From Aldehydirespirator sp965116965 (GTDB lineage Bacteria; Actinomycetota; Acidimicrobiia; Acidimicrobiales; Aldehydirespiratoraceae), in assembly GCA_965116965.1 (NCBI GenBank), contig OZ220743.1:3534001-3598000 (forward strand): a stretch of DNA of 64,000 nucleotides. The letters are read 5' to 3'. Below, in pieces: positions 53,289-61,281 of this stretch. Each line of letters opens with the position of its first letter. Position 1 is the first letter of the stretch. The notes under the pieces are model-generated. The model had not been told where the DNA came from. It searched no databases and worked only from the letters and a program-made list of their open reading frames with translations. Made by a program: the position numbers and the translations under genes.

Positions 53289-53971
53289 TGCTCCGGCTCC
53301 TCGTCCCAGTAGCCGTGGCGCTGGAGGAGCTCTACCGCCGCGATCCCGCTCTGATGCAGGTGTTCCTCCATGGTCCGGCGAGCGCCGTCGGCATCGCGCG
53401 CCGTGATCGCTTCGAGGATGGCGGCATGATGCTGGACGGCTTGCGCATCCCAGCCCTCGATGAACTCGTAGTAGCGGGCCGGCACCGAGCGGACCAGGTG
53501 CCCCAGCAGCCATCGGGTCCGGCGGGGTGCGGCCGAGTTGATCACCCGGTGGAAGGCGTTGTTCAAAGCCGAGAGATCCTCTCCGCTGTCATGCGCGAAG
53601 CGTTCGTGGATGGCGGTGAGCTCGGCGATCTCGTCGTCCTTGAGCAACATCGCGGCCATGGCCGCGGCCCTTCCCGACACCACCCCGAACAGCTCGTAGT
53701 GGTCGATGATGTCGTCGGGCGAGAGATCGGCCACCGACGCACCCCGGCGGGGGGTTACCTCCACCAGGCCCTCGCGGCCCAAGATCACCAGAGCCTCCCG
53801 CACCGGGCTGCGGCTCACGCCGAGCACATCGCCGATGGCGTCCTGGTCGATCTTCGTGCCCGGCCTCAGAGACCCGGCCAGTATCAGGTCGCGGACGTAG
53901 GTCACGACCTCGTCGGCGAGGCTCCCCCGCCGGCGGCGCTCCGGATCGACGGGCGGGTACTGGACACTCAT
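53285..53971 (-). CDS. GntR-family (FCD) transcriptional regulator
   Basis: The 228-residue regulator has an N-terminal winged helix (GSLADEVVTYVRDLILAGSLRPGTKIDQDAIGDVLGVSRSPVREALVILGREGLVEV) and an FCD ligand-binding domain with metal-ligand-like Asp/His positions (NNAFHRVI, QHHAAILEAI). It is embedded in the operon, overlapping livMG upstream (ATGA) and acyl-CoA dehydrogenase downstream (GTGA). It probably controls the whole cluster in response to its substrate; a candidate operator is the inverted repeat at 58490-58505. Confidence 0.9.
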   Translation of the reverse strand: MSVQYPPVDPERRRRGSLADEVVTYVRDLILAGSLRPGTKIDQDAIGDVLGVSRSPVREALVILGREGLVEVTPRRGASVADLSPDDIIDHYELFGVVSGRAAAMAAMLLKDDEIAELTAIHERFAHDSGEDLSALNNAFHRVINSAAPRRTRWLLGHLVRSVPARYYEFIEGWDAQAVQHHAAILEAITARDADGARRTMEEHLHQSGIAAVELLQRHGYWDEEPEQ

Positions 53972-55986
53972 TGCGGATCCTCGCCCTTCGCAGCAGCCCC
54001 GCCCGGCCGGAGGTCCTCGCCCTGCTGGAGGTCCTCACTCTTCGCAGCGGGCCCGCCCTGCTGGAGGTCCTCGCCCTGTTGGGCGGTCTCGCCGAGGTAG
54101 GCGGCCTTAACCGCCGGGTCGGCCTGCACCTCGTCGGGGGTGCCGATGGCGATCATCCGACCCTGGTCCAGGCAGTAGACGCGGTCGCAGATCCCGGTGA
54201 TGAAGTTGAGGTCGTGGTCGATCACCAGCACGCCCGCTCCCACGGCCGCAGCCATGCGCCTGACACTCTCGACCATGGCCAGCGACTCGGTGTCGCTCAT
54301 CCCGCTCGTCGGCTCGTCGAGCAGCAGGAAGGCGGGCGCGGCCGCCGCGGCCCGGGCCAGCTCCAGCCGCCGGGAGTTCCCGTAGTCGAGCTGACCGGCT
54401 CGCCGGTTGCGCTGCTCCCAAAGGCCCGCTCCAGCCACGATGGCGTCGATGTCGGCCCGGGTGCCGCCGTTGCGATGGACCGAGGCCATGAGCGCGGCCA
54501 CCTCCACGTTCTCGCGCACGGTCAGCGAGGAGAACAGCCTGAGGTTCTGGAACGTGCGGACCAGGCCGGCGCGGGCGATGGCGTGGGAGGGCTCCGACGT
54601 CAGCCCCATTTCGCCGAGGTTCACCAACCCGTCGGTGGGATCCACCATGCCGGTCATCACGTTCACCAACGTCGTCTTGCCCGCCCCGTTGGGGCCGATC
54701 AGTCCCACGATCTCGCGGTTGGAGACTTCGATCGAGGCGCCGTCGAGAGCCTGGAAGCCGCCGAACTCCACAGTCACCCCGCTGGCGGAGAGATCCAGGG
54801 CGTCGGGTTCCGGGGCCGCGCCCGCAACGGCGGGGGGTTCCCGGCGGGTGAAGCGGCGCGACAGCCAGGCGTCGGCCTCCCAGTCGTCGAGCACGCCGTT
54901 GGGGCGCCAGATCATGAACACGACCATGGCCAGGCCGAGCAGGACGGTGGGGAGTCCCTCCCGGAACACCCAGTCGAGGTTCCCGTCGAGTCCGAGGCCG
55001 AACACCTCATAGCCGTCGGAGCCCATGCGTCGGGCGGTCTCGCGCACCGCGGTGATGACCGCCACCCCCAGCAATGCGCCGGTCACGCCGTTGCGGCCGC
55101 CCACGACGAGCATCACCAGGGTGAGCAGCGTGTACTGGAAGAAGAAGAACTCGGGCAGCAGGCTTCCGATCTCGTAGACCCGCAGCGAGGCGGCCACCGA
55201 CACCACCGACACCGACAGCAGCAGCGCGATGGTCTGCTGGACAACCGGGTTGACGCCCATGGCTCGTGCCGCGAGGTTGTCCTCGCGGGCCGCCTGGTTC
55301 AGCCGTCCGATGCTGCTGCGGGCGAACAGCAGGGCCAGCACGATCGCGGCGAACAGCGCTACGTAGATCGGTGTGCGGGTCTGGAGCGTGTCGCCGATCC
55401 CGAAGGTCAGCCCCGCTCGCTCGCCGCCGGTCAACTCGTTCCAGCTGGCGGCCACCTCGTGGGTGAAGAACAGCAGGGCCAGGGTGATGACCGTGGCCGC
55501 CACCGATCCCGACCGGGCCCCGGACCGTCCCAAGCCGATCCCGACGATCACGGCCACGATGAGGGTGATCCCCAGAGCCACCGCGGTCGCGCGAAGAGGT
55601 CCCATCTCCACGTCGGCCAGTCCCCAGGGGGCATTGGGGATGCGGGTGTACTTGTCCTCGGGCGCAATGGCGAAGATGGCGAAGGCGTACCCGGCCACCG
55701 CCCCGAAGCCGATGTGGCCGAAGGAGAACACGCCGGTGTTGCCCACGTAGATCTGGATGCCGATCACCATGATGGCGTCGATGAACATCGCGGTGATCAG
55801 CTTCTCGGCCGACGCGCCCTCGACGACGACCGTGTACAGCAGCCCCGCCCCCACGAAGGCCGCAAACAAGACGACGGCGCCGGCCAGCGGGAAGGCGACA
55901 TCGCGTCGCAGGTCGGGGAACAGCAGCCCGGCCTCACGCCGGCGGCTCCCGGCCCATGCGGCCAAGGGCGTCGATTGAGTCGCCAT
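53968..55986 (-). CDS. Branched-chain-type ABC importer, fused permease-ATPase (LivM-LivG)
   Basis: A 672-residue fusion. The N-terminal two-fifths form a LivM permease with about nine membrane segments (from LAGAVVLFAAFVGAGLLY; GNTGVFSFGHIGFGAVAGYAF is the LivM signature). Residues from about 395 form a LivG ATPase with Walker A GLIGPNGAGKTT, signature LDYGNSRRLELARA and Walker B FLLLDEPTSGM. The last 40 residues are a low-complexity tail with repeats of GEDLQQGG and PAAKSEDLQQ. It imports amino acids or small amides/amines. ATG 55986 has GGAG upstream. Confidence 0.9.
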   Translation of the reverse strand: MATQSTPLAAWAGSRRREAGLLFPDLRRDVAFPLAGAVVLFAAFVGAGLLYTVVVEGASAEKLITAMFIDAIMVIGIQIYVGNTGVFSFGHIGFGAVAGYAFAIFAIAPEDKYTRIPNAPWGLADVEMGPLRATAVALGITLIVAVIVGIGLGRSGARSGSVAATVITLALLFFTHEVAASWNELTGGERAGLTFGIGDTLQTRTPIYVALFAAIVLALLFARSSIGRLNQAAREDNLAARAMGVNPVVQQTIALLLSVSVVSVAASLRVYEIGSLLPEFFFFQYTLLTLVMLVVGGRNGVTGALLGVAVITAVRETARRMGSDGYEVFGLGLDGNLDWVFREGLPTVLLGLAMVVFMIWRPNGVLDDWEADAWLSRRFTRREPPAVAGAAPEPDALDLSASGVTVEFGGFQALDGASIEVSNREIVGLIGPNGAGKTTLVNVMTGMVDPTDGLVNLGEMGLTSEPSHAIARAGLVRTFQNLRLFSSLTVRENVEVAALMASVHRNGGTRADIDAIVAGAGLWEQRNRRAGQLDYGNSRRLELARAAAAAPAFLLLDEPTSGMSDTESLAMVESVRRMAAAVGAGVLVIDHDLNFITGICDRVYCLDQGRMIAIGTPDEVQADPAVKAAYLGETAQQGEDLQQGGPAAKSEDLQQGEDLRPGGAAAKGEDPQ

Positions 55987-56020
55987 CACACTTCTCCCCG
56001 ACGAAGAGCGGCCACCGCCA

Positions 56021-56908
56021 TCACACCCGCTCCGCGTGGGCCACGTTGACCAGGCCGCCGGGCCGGAAGATGAACAGCAGTGCGATCAGGGAGAACACCA
56101 CGCCCTGGGTGAGGGCGGCCGCAGTTCCAGGCAGCCAGGTTCGCAGCATCACCTCGGCGAGACCCAGGGCGAGACCACCGATCACTGCGCCCTTGAGGCT
56201 TCCGAGCCCGCCGATGAGCGCGGCCAGCACGCCGCTGAGCATGGGGTTGATGCCGGAGGTGGGCGAGGTGTGGCCGGCCCGCATCAGCCAGAAGATCCCG
56301 GCGATCCCGGCCAGCGCTCCCGACAGGGCGAAGGCGCCCCGGATGACCCGGTCGGAGTTGACGCCCATCAGGCGGGCGGCGTCGAAGTCGGCCGCCGCCG
56401 CCCTGATCGACAGCCCGAACATGGTGCGCTGGAGGATGGCGGCGGTTAGGACCAGGGTCACGATCGTCACGATGATGACGACGGTGTCGAACACCTCCAC
56501 ACGGATGGGCCCGATGTAGTAGGTGTCGGCGATCCAGCCCGGCTCCGCGAACGTCTGGACCCGGGCGCCGACGTACATCAGGAAGACGGCCGCCACCAGG
56601 AAGTGGATGCCGAAGGAGGTGAGCAACTGGGTGAAGTCCGACGATCCCCGCACCCGACTGAAAGCGACGCGCTCGATGACCAGGTTGGTGACCACCGACA
56701 CCACCACGATCAGGGGAGCGACCAGGTACCACGACCAGCCGTTGCTGAACGCGGCGTAGGCCGCGTAGCCGCTCACGGTGATCAGCTCGCCGTGGGCGAA
56801 GTTCAGCAGGTGCATCACGCCGAAGACCACGGCCACGCCCAGCGCCAGCAGCGCGTAGATGCTTCCTCGCCCCAGCCCGTCGATCAGGTTCTGGGCCAAT
56901 TCAGTCAT
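56021..56908 (-). CDS. Branched-chain-type ABC importer permease (LivH)
   Basis: A 295-residue permease with about eight hydrophobic segments and the LivH start LAQNLIDGLGRGSIYALLALGVAVVFGVMHLLNFAHGELITVSGY. ATG 56908 overlaps the truncated LivF stop (ATGA) and has GGGGGAG upstream. It pairs with the LivM half of the downstream fusion. The substrate is decided by the binding protein encoded at 57166. Confidence 0.9.
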   Translation of the reverse strand: MTELAQNLIDGLGRGSIYALLALGVAVVFGVMHLLNFAHGELITVSGYAAYAAFSNGWSWYLVAPLIVVVSVVTNLVIERVAFSRVRGSSDFTQLLTSFGIHFLVAAVFLMYVGARVQTFAEPGWIADTYYIGPIRVEVFDTVVIIVTIVTLVLTAAILQRTMFGLSIRAAAADFDAARLMGVNSDRVIRGAFALSGALAGIAGIFWLMRAGHTSPTSGINPMLSGVLAALIGGLGSLKGAVIGGLALGLAEVMLRTWLPGTAAALTQGVVFSLIALLFIFRPGGLVNVAHAERV

Positions 56909-57111
56909 GCCGCGCTCCCCCACACGAAGGTATCGAACAAGTCGGTCTCGGCGAGGAGCAGCCCCGCGACGGTGTTGAGCAGCGTCGTCTTGCCTGCCCC
57001 GTTGGGGCCGATGAGGCCGATCACCTCACCGTCCCCAACGGACAGGCTCACGTCGCGCAGTGCCGAGATCGACCCGTACCGGGTGGTGAGCCCGGACACT
57101 TCGAGCAGCAT
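56905..57111 (-). pseudogene. Truncated livF ABC ATPase (N-terminal 68 residues only)
   Basis: The sequence starts as a normal LivF (MLLEVSGLTTRYGSISALRDVSLSVGDGEVIGLIGPNGAGKTTLLNTVAGLL) and then after about 52 residues continues as AETDLFDTFVWGSAA and stops. The Q-loop, ABC signature, Walker B and H-loop, about 165 residues, are missing. The stop still overlaps the livH start by 4 nt, so the operon architecture is kept. It cannot be a working ATPase; either an internal deletion or an assembly artefact. Confidence 0.75.
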
Positions 57112-57165
57112 GGGTCCGTCTCTATCGACGGCCGCTTCCGGTCGGAATGATCGTCCGGTCTCCCG

Positions 57166-58440
57166 TCACCTCATCTCGATGAGGACATCCTGGCCGTCGA
57201 CGATCCGCTTGATCGGGACCGACTTCGGTGGCGTGCCGGTGGTGCCGACGTAGGTGATCGTGCCACTGAAGCCCTCGAAGCCCTCGATCTGGGCGACGGC
57301 GTCGCCGATCTGGGCGGGATCGGTGCAGCCGCAGTTGATCATGCCCTGGATGCCCAGCAGCAGCGAGTCGACGTAGAGGCCCATGAAGCCCTGGCTCTCC
57401 AGCACTTCGCCGTCGTTTGCCGCGGAGTACCCCGTCAGCAGGCGATCGTTGATGTCGCCCGGCTCAATGTTGATGTGGGGGGTGTGGACGATGCCCTCGT
57501 TGTTGGCCTCGAAGGCGATGCCGGTGGCGTCGAGGGCGTCGGTGCCGATGTAGGTGATGTTGTCGAAGCCGGCTCCTTCGAGCTGGCCCTTGAGCGCGGT
57601 CACCTGGAAGCCGAGCGCGGCCGAGAAGAAGGCCTCGTTGTTCTCGAGGATCTCCGAGAGTTCGGCCACCTGGGCGGAGAAGTCGGTATCCGCGGCCCAC
57701 ACGTAGGTCTGGACGCTGACCACCTCGCCCCCACCGGCCTCGAACACCTCGACGAAGACATCGGGGTTGTAGCCGGTGTAGGGGCCGGGCTGGGTGAACA
57801 CGAAGGCCCGGGTGATGCCCTGGTCGAGGGCCCACTCGGCCGCCGCCGAGGACTGGCCCCGGTCGTCGAAGGTCACCAGGAACGAGTTGTTCTCGACGTC
57901 GGACAGCGTGGGCTCAGTCGAGGCGGCCACGAAGACGGGTACCTGGCCGCCGGTGGCCTGCAGGATGGGCAGGGTGAAGTCGGCGAAGGGTGGGCCGATG
58001 AGGAAGTGCGCCCCCCAATCGAGAAGTGCCGAGGCAGCCACGCCCGCGGTCGTCGCGTCGCCGCCCACATCCTCGACCCGGACCTCGACCGGCGAGCCGT
58101 TGACACCGCCGGTGCAGTTGATCAGGTTGGCGAAGTGGGGCACCAGCTTGGAGCCGGGAATGTCGACAAAGCCGACCACGTCGCTGAAGTCCATGGCCAT
58201 GCCAACCCTGATGGGATCGCCCGTCGGCGCGGGCTCGCAGTTGTCGAGGTCGGCGTTGAGCGCGGCTTCGATATCGACGGCCTCGGCCATGGGCTCAGGC
58301 TCGGGAGCAGCTGTTGTGGTGGGGGCAGCCGTTGTGGTGGGGGCCGCCGTTGTAGTTGTTGCCGGTTCCTCGTCCTCGCCGCAGCTGGCGGCGAATAGGG
58401 CCAAGACCGCGACGAGGGCGATCGCTGACTTGAACTTCAT
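57166..58440 (-). CDS. Substrate-binding lipoprotein of branched-chain-type ABC importer (LivK-like)
   Basis: The protein starts MKFKSAIALVAVLALFAASC, a lipoprotein signal with lipobox AAS-C, after AGGAGGAGGT at a good distance from ATG 58440. A Thr/Ala/Pro-rich linker (TTTTAAPTTTAAP) follows and then a type I periplasmic-binding fold. It is the first gene of the long minus-strand operon and delivers substrate to LivH and LivMG. Family members bind branched-chain amino acids, amides, urea or aromatic acids; here the neighbours suggest an amine or amino-acid-like ligand. Confidence 0.88.
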   Translation of the reverse strand: MKFKSAIALVAVLALFAASCGEDEEPATTTTAAPTTTAAPTTTAAPEPEPMAEAVDIEAALNADLDNCEPAPTGDPIRVGMAMDFSDVVGFVDIPGSKLVPHFANLINCTGGVNGSPVEVRVEDVGGDATTAGVAASALLDWGAHFLIGPPFADFTLPILQATGGQVPVFVAASTEPTLSDVENNSFLVTFDDRGQSSAAAEWALDQGITRAFVFTQPGPYTGYNPDVFVEVFEAGGGEVVSVQTYVWAADTDFSAQVAELSEILENNEAFFSAALGFQVTALKGQLEGAGFDNITYIGTDALDATGIAFEANNEGIVHTPHINIEPGDINDRLLTGYSAANDGEVLESQGFMGLYVDSLLLGIQGMINCGCTDPAQIGDAVAQIEGFEGFSGTITYVGTTGTPPKSVPIKRIVDGQDVLIEMR

Positions 58441-58573
58441 GGGATTACCTCCTCCTGAGAGCATTGGCGGCGGACCGTAGCACACCAACCGTTCGGTAGC
58501 GAACGAATTCAGGCACAGGCCTGAGAGCCGTTCGGCGCGGACCGTAGCGCACCTCGCAGGAAGTGCAAATTTT
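58441..58573 (-). promoter_or_regulatory. Promoter/operator region of the import-catabolic operon
   Basis: The region holds the inverted repeat CGTTCG-GTAG-CGAACG (58490-58505) and two direct copies of a GTG[C/T]GCTACGGTCCG segment (minus strand) that could each contain a TACGGT -10; TTGCAC lies 16 bp before the first. It also covers the AT-rich 3' end of the thrH-like gene. The GntR regulator may act here (inference). Confidence 0.45.
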
Positions 58574-59197
58574 TTATTTAAAATTCAGAATGCAGTCGTC
58601 AATGAGGTCCAGCAGATCCCCGTAAGCCGTGCAGCAGGGGTACTGCGGGTGCTCGGCAATCACGTTGTCGGGGGCTCGGAACAGGATCCCGGAGTCGGCC
58701 GCGGCCAGCATGGTCATGTCGTTGTAGGAGTCCCCCACCGCCACCACCCGGTAGTTGAGGGCGCGGAACGCCTCCACAGACTTGGCCTTCTGGTCGTCGA
58801 CCCTCAGCCGGTAGTCGGCCAGGCGGTCGCCCTCCACCACCAGCCGGTGGCACAGCAGCAGGGGCCAGCCCAGCTGCGCCATGAGGGGTCGGCCGAACTG
58901 CTCGAAGGTGTCCGACAGCAGCACGACGGGGACGCGGGACTGGAGTTCGCCGAGGAACTCACGAGCGCCGGGCAGCGGCACCAGTCCCTCGACCACCTCC
59001 ATGATCGTGGTCATGGTGACGCCGGCCTCGTCGAGAGCCTCGATCCTGCCCTTCATCAGCACGTCGTAGTCGGGCTCGTCGCGGGTGGTGCGGCGCAGGA
59101 AGTCGATGCCGGTGCGCTCGGCCACCGCGATCCACACCTCGGGGGTTAGCACGCCCTCCACATCGAGCACGACCAGCGACTGCGGACGGGAGGGCAC
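58574..59197 (-). CDS. HAD phosphatase, ThrH-like (phosphoserine phosphatase/homoserine phosphotransferase)
   Basis: A 207-residue HAD enzyme with motif I LDVEGVLTPEVWIAVAERTGID (nucleophile D12; the second position is Glu as in ThrH), motif II LLSDTFEQFGRPLMAQLGWP, Lys in DDQKAKSVEAF, and motif IV AVGDSYNDMTMLAAADSGILF. ThrH of Pseudomonas dephosphorylates phosphoserine and can phosphorylate homoserine. With the serA-like gene at 26561 it could complete serine synthesis. GTG start at 59197, 6 bp after the VOC gene. Confidence 0.87.
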   Translation of the reverse strand: MPSRPQSLVVLDVEGVLTPEVWIAVAERTGIDFLRRTTRDEPDYDVLMKGRIEALDEAGVTMTTIMEVVEGLVPLPGAREFLGELQSRVPVVLLSDTFEQFGRPLMAQLGWPLLLCHRLVVEGDRLADYRLRVDDQKAKSVEAFRALNYRVVAVGDSYNDMTMLAAADSGILFRAPDNVIAEHPQYPCCTAYGDLLDLIDDCILNFK

Positions 59198-59203
59198 TCG
59201 CGC

Positions 59204-59662
59204 TCAGCCTTCGCCCATCATCGCGGCGGCGCGCCGGTCCAGCTCTTCGTCGTCCACGTCCTCGATGTGGGTGTGCACGCTCCACTTGTGGCCCCACGGG
59301 TCGAGGAACTGGCCGGCGCGATCACCGTAGAACTGGTCCTCGGGGGGCCTCAACTCGGTAGCCCCGGCCGCCAGCGCGGCTGCGAAGGTCGCGTCGCAGT
59401 CCTCGACGTTCACGGTCATGGACACCGGCGTCCCGCCCAGCGTCTTGGGCCCCACCACGTCCATCTCGGGCCACTCGTCGGACAGCATGATCAGCGAGTC
59501 GCCGAGGCGCAGCTCGCAGTGGCCGATCCGACCGGCGAAGGTCATGCGGCGACTCTCGGTGAAGCCGAGGACGCCCGTGTAGAAGTCGATGGCGTCGGCC
59601 GCCCTGTCGACGCACAGGTAGGTCGAGACTCTCGGGTAGTCGTCGGGAATGGGGTTGACCAT
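59204..59662 (-). CDS. VOC-family protein (PhnB/glyoxalase-like)
   Basis: A 152-residue vicinal-oxygen-chelate protein with two beta-alpha-beta-beta-beta modules: RVSTYLCVDRAADAIDFYTGVLGFTE, GHCELRLGDSLIMLSDEWPEM, SMTVNVEDCDATFAAALAAGATELRPPEDQFYGDRAGQFLDPWGHKWSVHTHIEDV. The PhnB-like subgroup is common and mostly uncharacterised. It is upstream of and co-directional with the thrH-like gene. Confidence 0.85.
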   Translation of the reverse strand: MVNPIPDDYPRVSTYLCVDRAADAIDFYTGVLGFTESRRMTFAGRIGHCELRLGDSLIMLSDEWPEMDVVGPKTLGGTPVSMTVNVEDCDATFAAALAAGATELRPPEDQFYGDRAGQFLDPWGHKWSVHTHIEDVDDEELDRRAAAMMGEG

Positions 59663-59736
59663 GGGGCGGGGTCCTTTCTCGGGGGATCACAGAATGGCAG
59701 AGCCCCGCCGGGCACCGCCGTCCTCGCCGTAACGCA

Positions 59737-59889
59737 TTATCGCCGCCCCGGGACCTTCTTGCTCTCGCTCGCTTCCGGTCCGGGGCGGGTCGAGCCGGCC
59801 GCGCCGCCGCGGCCGTCGGTGGCGGCCGCCGCGGCCGTGCCCACCAGAGCCACCACGCATACGGCCGCGATCCCCAGTACCCGGTACAT
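59737..59889 (-). CDS. Possible small secreted protein (50 aa)
   Basis: The frame from ATG 59889 reads MYRVLGIAAVCVVALVGT, then four Ala-rich residues, giving a signal-peptide-like hydrophobic segment with an A-x-A site, followed by a short charged Gly-rich tail to TAA 59737. The surrounding 362-bp gap (59663-60024) otherwise contains only the promoter of the next gene. No clear ribosome-binding site, so translation is uncertain. Confidence 0.35.
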   Translation of the reverse strand: MYRVLGIAAVCVVALVGTAAAAATDGRGGAAGSTRPGPEASESKKVPGRR

Positions 59890-59980
59890 CACCAGGATCT
59901 GTCAACGTTGCCCGCACCGCCCAACCCGCCATTGTGCCAGCGGCCTGTGGCCTGAACCGAACGGCTGTGGATACGGTCCT

Positions 59981-60005
59981 GAGTAATTTTACTCAAGAAT
60001 ATAAT
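59981..60005 (+). promoter_or_regulatory. AT-rich promoter with palindromic operator before the DUF4143 ATPase
   Basis: A perfect 14-bp palindrome GAGTAATTTTACTC (59981-59994) lies next to a consensus TATAAT (60000-60005), 20 bp before the GTG start. The AT content contrasts with the neighbourhood, as often seen for tightly repressed defence genes. The regulator is unknown. Confidence 0.6.
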
Positions 60006-60024
60006 TGGACGGTATGCTGGTCAT

Positions 60025-61281
60025 GTGGCGAGCTTCCAGCGCGACCAAGTAGAGACCCTAGTCAGCCGGCTCTCTGAACCGCCGGAGCGCATCATCGCGA
60101 TCTTCGGCCCGCGACAGACCGGCAAGACGACGGTCGCACGTCAAGCGTTGCCGCTGGTCCCCCATCAGCATCGATACGAAGCAGTAGATGAACCCGAGTC
60201 GATGGAGGCCCCCGGGCCGTTCGCCCAGGTCGGCCGCACCGCTCGGGTTCGGTCCGCAGCGCGAGACGCCGCATGGCTTCAGCGGGTCTGGGAGCGCTGT
60301 CGGCACCAGGCCTGGGCCTCGGATCGGGGCTTTATTCTCGTGCTCGACGAGATCCAGAAGATCAACCGGTGGTCGGACACCGTAAAGGGTCTCTGGGATG
60401 CGGATCGCGGCAGCGGCTGCCCGATGCATGTGGTCATTCTGGGCTCGGCTCCCCTGTTGATGCAGGCTGGCCTGAACGAGAGCCTCACAGGCCGGTTCGA
60501 GCCGATCCGGGTGACGCACTGGTCGTACGATGAGATGTCGCAGGCCTTCGACTACAGCCTCGATGAGTACATCTACTTCGGCGGTTACCCAGGGGCCGCA
60601 AGCCATAGGCGAGACCGCGATCGGTGGACAACCTATGTCCGGGAGACACTCGTCGAGCCGAACATTGAGCGCGACGTGCTGGCTATGTCACGGGTGGACA
60701 AGCCCGCGCTGCTGAAGCGGCTGTTCGATCTAGGAGCGCGGTACTCGGGGCAGGAGCTGTCCTACAACAAGATGCTCGGACCGCTCCAGGACGCCGGCAA
60801 CACAACCACTCTGACGCGCTATCTGAAGCTGCTTTCCGATGCGGGGCTGCTGAGCGGACTGCCCAAGCACACAGAGCGTCCGGTGTCGGCCAAGGCTTCG
60901 ACACCGAAGCTGAATGTGCTCAACACCGCGCTCATGGCCGTTGCTTCGGGGTACACGTTCGAGGAGGCTCGCGCCGACCGTTCCTACTGGGGTCGAACGG
61001 TTGAGAGCGCTGTCGGGGCGCACCTCATAAACACGGCGTCGCCGCGCACGACTGTCAAGTACTGGCGAGACGGCCGCTACGAGGTGGACTTCGTCCTGCA
61101 GCGTGGGCCTAGCACCGTCGGGATAGAGGTGAAGAGTGGCACGGCGCCCGCGGCCCTCACGGGCCTCTCGGAGTTCGAGCACAGGTTCCGCCCCCGCCGC
61201 ACCGTCGTTGCCGGCCAATCGGGTGTTCCGCTCCATGAGTTCTTGTCACACCCCGCCGATCACTGGATCGACTCGGCATGA
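60025..61281 (+). CDS. AAA ATPase with DUF4143 C-terminal domain
   Basis: A 418-residue ATPase: Walker A GPRQTGKTT (28-36), Walker B FILVLDEIQKI (103-113), GSAPLLMQAGLNESLTGRF (sensor and Arg region, 140-158), and a C-terminal DUF4143 part whose EVDFVLQRGPSTVGIEVKSG follows the D...E-x-K pattern of PD-(D/E)XK-like folds. Such proteins are widespread and of unclear function, some in toxin or defence contexts. The GTG start at 60025 follows a private promoter, and the stop overlaps the start of the next, large STAND gene by 4 nt (ATGA), so the two form one operon. Confidence 0.85.
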   Translation: MASFQRDQVETLVSRLSEPPERIIAIFGPRQTGKTTVARQALPLVPHQHRYEAVDEPESMEAPGPFAQVGRTARVRSAARDAAWLQRVWERCRHQAWASDRGFILVLDEIQKINRWSDTVKGLWDADRGSGCPMHVVILGSAPLLMQAGLNESLTGRFEPIRVTHWSYDEMSQAFDYSLDEYIYFGGYPGAASHRRDRDRWTTYVRETLVEPNIERDVLAMSRVDKPALLKRLFDLGARYSGQELSYNKMLGPLQDAGNTTTLTRYLKLLSDAGLLSGLPKHTERPVSAKASTPKLNVLNTALMAVASGYTFEEARADRSYWGRTVESAVGAHLINTASPRTTVKYWRDGRYEVDFVLQRGPSTVGIEVKSGTAPAALTGLSEFEHRFRPRRTVVAGQSGVPLHEFLSHPADHWIDSA

